Part shown: in pieces, positions 33,206-40,770 of the stretch | How the letters are laid out: every line of letters starts with the position of its first letter | How positions within the stretch are numbered: the first letter of the stretch is position 1 | Assembly (NCBI GenBank): GCA_016285075.1 | Contig: JAEEQB010000036.1 | Location: 1-48,115, forward strand | Length of the DNA stretch: 48,115 nt | Direction of reading: 5' to 3' | DNA from: Prevotella sp. | GTDB taxonomy: Bacteria; Bacteroidota; Bacteroidia; Bacteroidales; Bacteroidaceae | Made by a program: the position numbers and the translations under genes | The notes under the pieces: model-generated | The model's input: the letters and a program-made list of their open reading frames with translations, nothing else | What the model was told of the DNA's origin: nothing | Databases searched by the model: none

Positions 33206-33605
33206 TGTTTACAAAAGTTTTGCAGGTTTCTGACGAAACGGCGTACCTTTCCTCGTACCTTTCCTCGCCGATGATTAATTGAAGTTTCCCACCCCAATAA
33301 TGAACGTTAAGATATTATTTATCAAGAATTTGAGAGATTTGTCGAAGACCCACTGACCGTAAGGGAGGTAATTAGAGAATTATTGTTGCAGAAAAAGAAT
33401 TGTTTGGAATTCCCCGTCGCAAGCGACTGGAACTCTGCGGACTGAAACGGAAATGCCTTGCCAACGATGGCAAGTTCGATGTAGGGACTTGCACGGTAGT
33501 TGCCTTTCAGCCTGGAGACCTGCCGCCAGTGGCTGACATAGTGGTTGGCTTTTGGCAGTGTATTAGTGAAAAATAGCAAATAAAACACATTTTTCCCATA
33601 AGAAA
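33206..33605. other. Gene-free stretch between the GH31 and greA promoters
   Basis: No clear gene. It holds a small duplicated element at about 33239-33272 (GTACCTTTCCTC twice, bounded by CGGC and GCCG) and a short GTCGCAAGCGAC palindrome. A possible coding relic lies at 33376-33576. The minus-strand open frame at 33322-33720 crosses the greA promoter and terminator-like leader and is not credible. Confidence 0.5.
33376..33576 (+). pseudogene. Possible short coding relic
   Basis: An uninterrupted frame between stops reads IPRRKRLELCGLKRK and continues to GFWQCISEK. It has balanced, protein-like composition and no ATG; a TTG at 33400 is the only usual start. It may be the tail of a lost gene or chance. 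No family is recognised. Confidence 0.2.
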
Positions 33606-33637
33606 TTTGCCAGTTTCGAAAATAATCCCTAACTTTG
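33606..33637 (+). promoter_or_regulatory. Promoter of greA
   Basis: TTTG (33606-33609), 20 nt, TAACTTTG (33630-33637) is a full consensus. It predicts a leader of about 120 nt before the greA ATG, which is long for this chromosome. Confidence 0.85.
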
Positions 33638-33683
33638 CACTCATCATTTAAGTAAGGATATACACAACGACATTGGTATATAA

Positions 33684-33726
33684 GGATTCCGACACGAAAA
33701 GGACTGTCGGAATTCTTCATTTTTTT
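33684..33726 (+). terminator. Terminator-like hairpin in the greA leader
   Basis: An 11-bp stem (33684/33685 through CCGACA, pairing with TGTCGG to 33715) with a 10-nt loop is followed by a run of seven T (33720-33726). It sits between the greA promoter and the greA ATG. It could release a short leader RNA of about 85 nt or act as an attenuator. Confidence 0.7.
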
Positions 33727-33764
33727 ACTGAAACAGAAAACAATTTAAAAAATAGAAAGAGATT

Positions 33765-34232
33765 ATGGCATACATGTCACAAGAAGGCTACGACAAACTG
33801 ATAGCCGAACTGAACTATTTGGAGGGCGTGGAACGTCCCAAGGCATCAGCCGCCATCGCGGAAGCACGCGACAAGGGCGACCTGAGCGAGAATTCGGAGT
33901 ATGATGCTGCCAAGGAAGCCCAAGGCCACTTGGAGGCAAAGATCAACCAGCTGAAACTGGCTATCTCGGAGGCGAAGATAGTGGATACTTCGAGGCTGAG
34001 CACCGACTTGGTGCAGATCCTGTCGAAGGTGGAGATGACCAACCTGGCCAACAAGGCCAAGATGACCTACACCATTGTGAGCGAGAGCGAAGCCAACCTG
34101 CGTGAGGGCAAGATATCCATTACCACCCCCATTGCACAGGGATTGCTCAACCACAAGGTCGGCGACGAGGTGGAAATCAAGATTCCCCGTGGCGTCATCA
34201 AACTGAGAATAGACAAAATCACCGTCGGATAA
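33765..34232 (+). CDS. greA: Transcription elongation factor GreA
   Basis: The 155-residue protein has the GreA layout: an N-terminal antiparallel coiled coil (YDKLIAELNYLEGVERPKAS, with acidic tip residues in KGDLSENSEYDAA) and a C-terminal FKBP-like domain ending in SITTPIAQGLLNHKVGDEVE. GreA enters the RNA polymerase secondary channel and stimulates cleavage of backtracked transcripts. The leader carries a terminator-like hairpin, which suggests feedback control. The HIT gene follows after 19 nt, and purL may be co-transcribed. Confidence 0.95.
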   Translation: MAYMSQEGYDKLIAELNYLEGVERPKASAAIAEARDKGDLSENSEYDAAKEAQGHLEAKINQLKLAISEAKIVDTSRLSTDLVQILSKVEMTNLANKAKMTYTIVSESEANLREGKISITTPIAQGLLNHKVGDEVEIKIPRGVIKLRIDKITVG

Positions 34233-34251
34233 ACTATACATCTTTATTATT

Positions 34252-34650
34252 ATGGATATTTTCTCAAAGATAGCAGCTGGCGAAATACCCAGTTACAAAT
34301 GTGCAGAGAACGAGGAGTTCTACGCTTTTCTCGACATTAACCCATTGGTGAAAGGTCACACGTTGGTCATTCCTCGTCGTGAGGTCGACTATATCTTTGA
34401 TATGGATGACGACGAGATAGCCCGCTATCAGGTGTTTGCCAAGCAGGTGGCTCAGGCTGTGAAGGCTGCCTTCCCCTGTAAGAAGGTCGCTCAGGTGGTA
34501 TTGGGACTTGAAGTTCCTCATGCCCACATCCACCTCATTCCTATGCAGTCGGAGGCCGATGCCGACTTCCGTCGTGAGAAGCTGAAGCTCACGGAGGAGG
34601 AGTTCAAGGCCATTGCTGCAAAGATACTGGCAGAATTTCAGAAGAAGTAA
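34252..34650 (+). CDS. HIT-family nucleotide-binding protein (Hint-like)
   Basis: This 132-residue protein shows DIFSKIAAGEIPSYKCAENE at the start, the family's PLVKGHTLVIPR segment and the histidine triad HAHIHLIPM near residue 90. Hint-type proteins hydrolyse adenosine phosphoramidates and related nucleotides. It is 19 nt after greA and 30 nt before purL on the same strand, most likely one transcription unit. Confidence 0.92.
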   Translation: MDIFSKIAAGEIPSYKCAENEEFYAFLDINPLVKGHTLVIPRREVDYIFDMDDDEIARYQVFAKQVAQAVKAAFPCKKVAQVVLGLEVPHAHIHLIPMQSEADADFRREKLKLTEEEFKAIAAKILAEFQKK

Positions 34651-34680
34651 GTCTAAAAACGAATCAATATATATTAAGGT

Positions 34681-37600
34681 ATGATTTTTTTCTTTCAGAC
34701 TCCCCAGAAGAGCGTGATAGCTACCGAGGTAGATCATCAGCTCAACGAACAGGAAATCAACGAACTGAACTGGCTGTACGGCGAGTCGACGCTTGTGCAG
34801 GCTACTGAACTCAGTGGGTTCTTCGTAGGTCCACGACGTGAAATGGTGACACCATGGTCGACCAATGCTGTAGAGATTACTCAGAACATGGGTGTCCGTG
34901 GCATCAGCCGCATAGAGGAATACTGGCCTGTTGCAAGCAAGGATGCCGAGCACGACGAGATGCTGCAGCGCATGTACGACGGACTGAACCAGGACATCTT
35001 TACCATCAATATCAAGCCGGAGCCTATTAAGCATGTGGAGAACCTGGAAGAATACAACGAGCAGGAAGGTCTGGCGCTCTCGCCCGAGGAAATAGAATAC
35101 CTGCACGGACTGGAACGGCAGAACGGACGGCGGCTGACAGACTCGGAGATATTCGGTTTTGCACAGATCAATTCTGAGCACTGCCGCCACAAGATCTTCG
35201 GTGGAACGTTCATCATCGACGGCAAGGAGATGGAATCGAGTCTCTTTGCCATGATCAAAAAGACCACGCAGGAAAACCCCAACAAGATTCTCTCGGCCTA
35301 TAAGGACAATGTCGCCTTTGCACAGGGACCCGTGGTCGAGCAGTTCGCACCGAAAGACCAGAGCACCAGCGACTGGTTCCAGGTGAAGGACATTGAAAGC
35401 GTCATCTCGCTGAAGGCCGAGACGCATAACTTCCCCACGACGGTGGAACCCTTCAACGGCGCCGCCACCGGCACAGGAGGCGAGATCCGCGACCGTATGG
35501 GAGGTGGCGTAGGCAGCTGGCCGATAGCTGGTACGGCTGTGTATATGACAGCCTATCCCCGCATTGACGGCGGCCGTGACTGGGAGGACATACTGCCTGT
35601 CCGCGAGTGGCTCTACCAGACGCCTGAGCAGATCCTGATCAAGGCTTCGAATGGTGCCAGCGACTTCGGCAACAAGTTCGGACAGCCGTTGATATGCGGT
35701 TCCGTGCTGACGTTTGAGCATCAGGAGAAGGCCGGGGATGGTGACACAACAAGCCAGACGAAGTATGCCTACGACAAGGTGATCATGCTGGCAGGAGGCG
35801 TTGGCTATGGCACGAAGCGCGACTGCCTGAAGAAGGAGCCTCAGAAGGGAAACAAGATCGTAGTGGTGGGTGGTGACAACTATCGCATCGGACTCGGTGG
35901 CGGCAGCGTGTCGTCAGTAGACACCGGTCGCTATAGCAATGGCATCGAGCTGAATGCTGTACAACGTGCCAACCCCGAGATGCAGAAACGCGCCTATAAC
36001 CTGGTGCGCGCCCTCTGCGAGGAGGATGTGAACCCCGTCGTCTCCATTCACGACCACGGCTCTGCCGGCCACCTGAACTGTCTCTCTGAGCTGGTCGAGG
36101 AGTGTGGCGGCGAGATCGATATGACCAAGCTGCCTATTGGCGACAAGACCCTGTCGAGCAAGGAAATCATTGCCAACGAGAGCCAGGAGCGCATGGGTCT
36201 GCTCATTGACGAGAAGCATATCGAACATGTGCGCAAGATTGCCGAACGCGAGCGTGCTCCGTTGTATGTTGTCGGCGAGACTACCGGCGATGCACACTTC
36301 TCGTTCAGGCAGGGCGACGGTGTGAAGCCCTTCGACCTCGACGTTGCTCAGATGTTCGGACACTCGCCTAAGACCGTCATGCGCGACAACACCGTGGAGC
36401 GTCATTATGACAATGTCACCTATTCACAGGACAGAATCAACGAATACCTGGAGCGGGTACTCCAGCTGGAGGCTGTGGCCTGCAAGGACTGGCTCACCAA
36501 CAAGGTAGACCGCAGCGTGACGGGAAAGATTGCCCGTCAGCAGTGCCAGGGCGAGATCCAGCTGCCCTTGAGCGACTGTGGTGTCGTTGCCCTAGACTAT
36601 CGCGGCGAGAAGGGTATTGCCACCGCTCTGGGTCACGCTCCCCAGGCAGGACTGGCAGATCCTGCCGCAGGCAGCGTGCTTTCTGTTGCCGAGGCGCTGA
36701 CAAATATTGTCTGGGCACCGTTGGCAGAGGGTATGGAGTCGCTGAGCCTCAGTGCCAACTGGATGTGGCCATGTCGCAGCCAGGAGGGCGAAGACGCCCG
36801 TCTCTATGCCGGTGTGAAGGCGCTGAGCGATTTCTGCTGCGAGCTGCATATCAACGTGCCTACGGGAAAAGACTCCCTGTCGCTGTCTCAGCAGTATCCC
36901 AACGGCGAGAAGATCATCTCTCCGGGAACCGTGATTGTGTCGGCTGGCGGTGAGGTGTCTGATGTCAAGAAGGTCGTATCGCCCGTTCTCGTTAACGACA
37001 AGAACGCATCGATCTATCATATCGACTTCAGCTTCGACCAGCAGCGTCTCGGCGGTTCCGCCTTCGCCCAGAGCCTGGGTAAGGTGGGCGATGACGTGCC
37101 AACGGTGAAGAATGCCGAATACTTCTGCGATGCCTTCAATGCCATCCAGCAGCTCATAGAGAAAGGCTGGATCATGGCAGGTCATGACATCTCGGCAGGC
37201 GGTCTCATTACAACATTGCTCGAGATGTGCTTCGCCAATCAGAAGGGTGGCATGCACATCAACCTGCACGACCTGTGCAGTGCCACGGATGGTCAAGGCT
37301 GCGACCTCGTCAAGGTACTCTTTGCCGAGAATCCCGGTGTGGTCATTGAGGTGAGCGACCTGCATAAGCAGGAGTTCAAGGACTTCATGGAGGAGGCAGG
37401 CGTTGGTTATGCCAAGATCGGCTATCCCGTGGAGAAGAGCCGTACCATCGAGGTGGTTTATCCTGCTGATGGTGGCTCAAATGCCACCAAGACGGCCTGT
37501 TTCGACATCGACGCCCTGCGCGACGTATGGTATAAAACCTCGTATCTGCTCGACCGCAAGCAGAGCTTCAACGGCAAGGCTAAGGAACGCTTTGAGAACT

Positions 37601-38445
37601 ATAAGCATCAGCCTATCGAGATGAAGTTCAATCATGGCTTCACCGGAATGTTGGCGCAATATGGCCTTTCTCCGAGGAGGGAGGACCGTAGGGATGCCCC
37701 GAAGGCAGCCATTATCCGTGAGAAGGGCACCAACGGCGAGCGTGAGATGGCCTACTGCCTCTATCTGGCAGGATTTGACGTGAAGGATGTGATGATGACC
37801 GACCTGATAACAGGTCGCGAGACGCTTGAGGACATCAATATGATTGTGTTCTGCGGCGGTTTCTCCAACTCCGACGTGCTCGGCTCTGCCAAGGGTTGGG
37901 CAGGTGCCTTCCTCTTCAACCCCAAGGCCAAGGAAGCCCTCGACAAGTTCTATGCCCGCCAGGACACCCTCTCCCTGGGCATCTGTAACGGTTGCCAGCT
38001 GATGGTTGAACTGGGTCTGACAGGAGCCAAGGATGCGAAGATGCTGCACAATGACTCTCATAAGTTCGAGAGCGGTTTCATCAGTCTCAGCATTCCCCAG
38101 AACAACAGCGTGATGTTCGGCTCGCTGAGCGGTAGCAAGCTTGGGCTGTGGGTGGCTCATGGCGAAGGAAAGTTCTCGCTGCCAGCAGGTGAAAGCGCCT
38201 ATAACATCATTGCGAAGTACAACTATCACGGCTATCCCGCCAACCCCAACGGCTCAGACTTCGACGTGGCGGGCATCTGCTCTGAGGATGGACGTCATCT
38301 GTGCATGATGCCTCACTTGGAGCGCGCCATCTTCCCCTGGCAGAACGCCTGGTATCCCGCCAACCGCCGTCAGAACGAAGTGACACCGTGGATCGAGGCT
38401 TTCGTGAATGCAAGGAAATGGGTGGAGGAGAAGCTGGGTCGTTGA
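34681..38445 (+). CDS. purL: Phosphoribosylformylglycinamidine synthase, single-chain form
   Basis: The 1254-residue protein is the large PurL that joins synthetase and glutaminase, as in proteobacteria and some Bacteroidetes. It makes FGAM from FGAR, glutamine and ATP in purine synthesis. Visible motifs include INSEHCRHKIFGG and LKAETHNFPTTVEPFNGAATG in the synthetase, and in the C-terminal glutaminase the nucleophile Cys in LGICNGCQLM and the His in APHLERAIF-type sequence (MPHLERAIFPWQ). The stop codon is the first octad of the array at 38441-38488. Confidence 0.96.
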   Translation: MIFFFQTPQKSVIATEVDHQLNEQEINELNWLYGESTLVQATELSGFFVGPRREMVTPWSTNAVEITQNMGVRGISRIEEYWPVASKDAEHDEMLQRMYDGLNQDIFTINIKPEPIKHVENLEEYNEQEGLALSPEEIEYLHGLERQNGRRLTDSEIFGFAQINSEHCRHKIFGGTFIIDGKEMESSLFAMIKKTTQENPNKILSAYKDNVAFAQGPVVEQFAPKDQSTSDWFQVKDIESVISLKAETHNFPTTVEPFNGAATGTGGEIRDRMGGGVGSWPIAGTAVYMTAYPRIDGGRDWEDILPVREWLYQTPEQILIKASNGASDFGNKFGQPLICGSVLTFEHQEKAGDGDTTSQTKYAYDKVIMLAGGVGYGTKRDCLKKEPQKGNKIVVVGGDNYRIGLGGGSVSSVDTGRYSNGIELNAVQRANPEMQKRAYNLVRALCEEDVNPVVSIHDHGSAGHLNCLSELVEECGGEIDMTKLPIGDKTLSSKEIIANESQERMGLLIDEKHIEHVRKIAERERAPLYVVGETTGDAHFSFRQGDGVKPFDLDVAQMFGHSPKTVMRDNTVERHYDNVTYSQDRINEYLERVLQLEAVACKDWLTNKVDRSVTGKIARQQCQGEIQLPLSDCGVVALDYRGEKGIATALGHAPQAGLADPAAGSVLSVAEALTNIVWAPLAEGMESLSLSANWMWPCRSQEGEDARLYAGVKALSDFCCELHINVPTGKDSLSLSQQYPNGEKIISPGTVIVSAGGEVSDVKKVVSPVLVNDKNASIYHIDFSFDQQRLGGSAFAQSLGKVGDDVPTVKNAEYFCDAFNAIQQLIEKGWIMAGHDISAGGLITTLLEMCFANQKGGMHINLHDLCSATDGQGCDLVKVLFAENPGVVIEVSDLHKQEFKDFMEEAGVGYAKIGYPVEKSRTIEVVYPADGGSNATKTACFDIDALRDVWYKTSYLLDRKQSFNGKAKERFENYKHQPIEMKFNHGFTGMLAQYGLSPRREDRRDAPKAAIIREKGTNGEREMAYCLYLAGFDVKDVMMTDLITGRETLEDINMIVFCGGFSNSDVLGSAKGWAGAFLFNPKAKEALDKFYARQDTLSLGICNGCQLMVELGLTGAKDAKMLHNDSHKFESGFISLSIPQNNSVMFGSLSGSKLGLWVAHGEGKFSLPAGESAYNIIAKYNYHGYPANPNGSDFDVAGICSEDGRHLCMMPHLERAIFPWQNAWYPANRRQNEVTPWIEAFVNARKWVEEKLGR

Positions 38446-38488
38446 AACAGTGAACGAGTGAAAGATTGAAATAGTGAAAAGTTGAATA
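38441..38488. repeat. Six-unit octad array joining purL to the first chromate transporter gene
   Basis: Six in-phase 8-nt units (GTTGAAAC, AGTGAACG, AGTGAAAG, ATTGAAAT, AGTGAAAA, GTTGAATA) with the core [G/T]TGAA cover the junction. The first contains the purL stop TGA and the last the TTG start of the next gene. Each unit offers a GTG or TTG overlapping TGA, so all frames are closed. Confidence 0.85.
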
Positions 38489-39024
38489 TCTATATAGAAT
38501 CATTCAAGACATTCTTCAGAATTGGCATATTCACCCTCGGAGGTGGGTATGCCATGATTCCGTTGATAGAAGAAGAGGTGGTGAACAAACACAAGTGGGT
38601 GTCGCGCGAGGAACTGCTTGACCTCATAGCGATAGCACAGAGCTGCCCAGGAGTGTTTGCCATCAACATCGCCATCTTCATCGGTTATAAGCTGCGCAGG
38701 GTCAGCGGTGCCATTGCCACCTCATTGGGCACCGCACTCCCCTCTTTCCTCATCATCCTTGCCATCGCCATCTTCTTCAAGCAGTTTGAGGACAACCGGG
38801 TCATTGCCGCTATGTTCCGTGGTATACGCCCTGCCGTGGTGGCACTGATTGCCGTTCCGACGTTCCGCATGGCGCAGCGTGCCAAGATCACCTGGACCAA
38901 CTGCTGGATCCCCATTGCCTGTGCCCTGTCCATCTGGGCATTGGGCGTCTCTCCTATTTATATCATACTGATTGCCGCTATCGGCGGCTATGTATACGGC
39001 ATGTACATCAAACCCACGGAATAA
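38482..39024 (+). CDS. Chromate transporter, half-size subunit 1 (ChrA family)
   Basis: A 180-residue membrane protein with the ChrA signature FFRIGIFTLGGGYAMIPLIEEE, then IAIAQSCPGVFAINIAIFIGY and about five to six helices. Half-size ChrA proteins work as pairs and export chromate or take up sulfate-like anions; the true substrate is unknown. The only start in frame before the signature is TTG at 38482, in the last octad of the array. Its partner is 39245-39820. Confidence 0.85.
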   Translation: MNIYIESFKTFFRIGIFTLGGGYAMIPLIEEEVVNKHKWVSREELLDLIAIAQSCPGVFAINIAIFIGYKLRRVSGAIATSLGTALPSFLIILAIAIFFKQFEDNRVIAAMFRGIRPAVVALIAVPTFRMAQRAKITWTNCWIPIACALSIWALGVSPIYIILIAAIGGYVYGMYIKPTE

Positions 39025-39052
39025 GGAATGCCCCTCATAACTCTGCACTCAT

Positions 39053-39243
39053 AACTATGAACTTTGAACTTTGAACTTTGAACTATGCGCTCGACCTTTG
39101 GTCGCTTGCAAGGCAAGAACTTTGAACTTTGAACTGTAAAGGACTATGAACTGTAAAGGACTCTGCACTCATAACTATGAACTATGAATTGTGAACTATG
39201 AACTGTGAATTGTGAACTATGAACTTTGAACTATGAACTGAAC
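39053..39243. repeat. Long heptad spacer array with an inserted 34-bp element
   Basis: AACTATG, AACTTTG, AACTGTG and AATTGTG units fill the gap between the two chromate-transporter genes, interrupted by AACTGTAAAGG variants, CTCTGCACTCAT segments and the 34-bp element at 39087-39120. Many segments recur in the same order at 46480-46656. In the coding direction each unit has ATGA, TTGA or GTGA, so TGA is met in every frame. Confidence 0.85.
39087..39120. repeat. 34-bp dispersed element, copy 1
   Basis: GCGCTCGACCTTTGGTCG followed by CTTGCAAGGCAAGAAC is identical to 46484-46517. It contains a CGACC/GGTCG hairpin and a CTTGC/GCAAG hairpin. Both copies are embedded in heptad arrays. Confidence 0.85.
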
Positions 39244-39244
39244 A

Positions 39245-39820
39245 ATGCTTTACCTCCAGCTCTTCATCACATTCTTTAAGATAGGCCTCTTCGGCTTTGG
39301 CGGCGGCTACGGCATGCTGTCGCTCATCCAGCACGAGACGGTAGAGTCTCACCATTGGCTCTCCACCTCCGAGTTTACCGACATCGTAGCCATCTCGCAG
39401 ATGACGCCAGGCCCCATCGGCATCAATTCCGCCACCTACTGCGGCTATACCGCTGCACATAATGCCGGCTATGGCGAATGGTTCTCCATTTTGGGTTCTG
39501 CCACCGCCACCTTTGCGCTGGTGCTTCCCTCACTCATCCTGATGGTGCTCATCAGCCGCCTGTTCATGAAATATATGCATACTGCCCCTGTCAAGGCAGT
39601 GTTCACCGGACTGCGTCCTGCCGTGGTGGGACTGTTAGCTGCTGCCACGCTGCTGCTCTGCAACAAAGAGAATTTCTCTACTCCGGCAGAGAACCCCTGG
39701 CAGTTCTGGATCAGCATAGCCCTGCTCGCCGCCACTGCCTTCGGCACCGGCTACCTGCGTATCAACCCCATCCGGATGATCTGTTATTCAGCCTTCGCCG
39801 GACTGCTGCTACTCTACTAA
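39245..39820 (+). CDS. Chromate transporter, half-size subunit 2 (ChrA family)
   Basis: The 191-residue membrane protein has the second half-ChrA signature: FFKIGLFGFGGGYGMLSLIQHE, then SQMTPGPIGINSATYCGY and TGLRPAVVGLLAAATLLL. It probably forms a heterodimer with 38482-39024 in antiparallel orientation, as known for paired short-chain ChrA proteins. A long heptad array separates the two, which is unusual for obligate partners. The lyase gene follows after 15 nt, so read-through into the catabolic cluster is likely. Confidence 0.85.
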   Translation: MLYLQLFITFFKIGLFGFGGGYGMLSLIQHETVESHHWLSTSEFTDIVAISQMTPGPIGINSATYCGYTAAHNAGYGEWFSILGSATATFALVLPSLILMVLISRLFMKYMHTAPVKAVFTGLRPAVVGLLAAATLLLCNKENFSTPAENPWQFWISIALLAATAFGTGYLRINPIRMICYSAFAGLLLLY

Positions 39821-39835
39821 AAACAAACAGAAGAT

Positions 39836-40729
39836 ATGAAACCAAAGACTTATCATGGCGTGGTAGTCCCGATGGTCACGCCAGTAACCCAAGACGGACG
39901 GCTCGATACCGAGGCTGTCTGCCGTATTGTGAACTTCTTTGCCGAAAACCAGGTGTCGCCGTTGCTCATGGGCACCACCGGTGAGGGCAACAGTGTGAGC
40001 CAGGCCGACGGGCAGCTCTTTGTCGATACTGCCGTAAAAGCCGCCTCCGGACGCATCCTCGTCTATGCCGGTCTGACGGGCAACTGCTTCAGCGAGCAGG
40101 TGCGGCAGGCCGAAGTCTACACCGCGCTGGGTGCCGACGTCATTGTGGCCACCCTGCCCACTTACTATGCTCTGACCGAAGAGCAGATGTACGATTACTA
40201 CAAGACGCTGGCCGACTGCATCACCGGTCCGCTGATGCTCTACAACATTCTGGCCACCACCCACATGTCTATTCCCGTGGACGTTGTCCGGCGGTTGGCC
40301 GACCACCCGAATATCGTGGGGTTGAAGGATTCTGAGCGCGACCTGGAACGCATGGAACAGTGCATCGCCCTAGCCCGCGGACGTGAGGACTTCTCCTATT
40401 TCTGCGGCTGGGCAGCACAAAGTGCCTGTTCGCTGGAACTGGGTGGTGACGGCATCGTGCCCTCTACAGGCAACTATGTGCCAGACATGTTCCGGCAGCT
40501 CTATGATGCGGCCATCTCCGGCAACATGGAAACCGCCTACCGCCTACAGCATGAGACCGACGAAATAGCAAGGATCTATCAGAAAGGACGTACCTTGGGC
40601 CAAAGCCTCGCTGCGCTGAAGGTGATGCTGCAGACAAAGGGACTCTGCGAACCTTGGATGCTCATGCCGCTGACACGTCTTTCTGCCGGTGACGAGGAAA
40701 CCGTCCGGTCATCCGTCCTGAGCGTGTGA
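39836..40729 (+). CDS. Dihydrodipicolinate synthase/N-acetylneuraminate lyase family protein
   Basis: The 297-residue TIM-barrel aldolase shows MGTTGEGNSVS (substrate carboxylate loop), the catalytic Tyr in LMLYNIL and the Schiff-base Lys in VGLKDSERD. It could be DapA, but the neighbours (symporter, alcohol dehydrogenase, PdxA-like, sugar-acid kinase) point to cleavage of a keto-deoxy sugar acid to pyruvate and an aldehyde. Biosynthetic DapA usually reads as a house-keeping singleton with different loops. The substrate is not known. It is the first gene of the five-gene cluster ending at 45763. Confidence 0.8.
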   Translation: MKPKTYHGVVVPMVTPVTQDGRLDTEAVCRIVNFFAENQVSPLLMGTTGEGNSVSQADGQLFVDTAVKAASGRILVYAGLTGNCFSEQVRQAEVYTALGADVIVATLPTYYALTEEQMYDYYKTLADCITGPLMLYNILATTHMSIPVDVVRRLADHPNIVGLKDSERDLERMEQCIALARGREDFSYFCGWAAQSACSLELGGDGIVPSTGNYVPDMFRQLYDAAISGNMETAYRLQHETDEIARIYQKGRTLGQSLAALKVMLQTKGLCEPWMLMPLTRLSAGDEETVRSSVLSV

Positions 40730-40770
40730 ACCGTGAACCCTAACTATCAACCTTACCTATTGCAAACCTC

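Noticed and set aside
33322..33720. 132-codon minus-strand open frame upstream of greA
   Set aside because: It overlaps the greA promoter and the leader hairpin and has no promoter or family resemblance.
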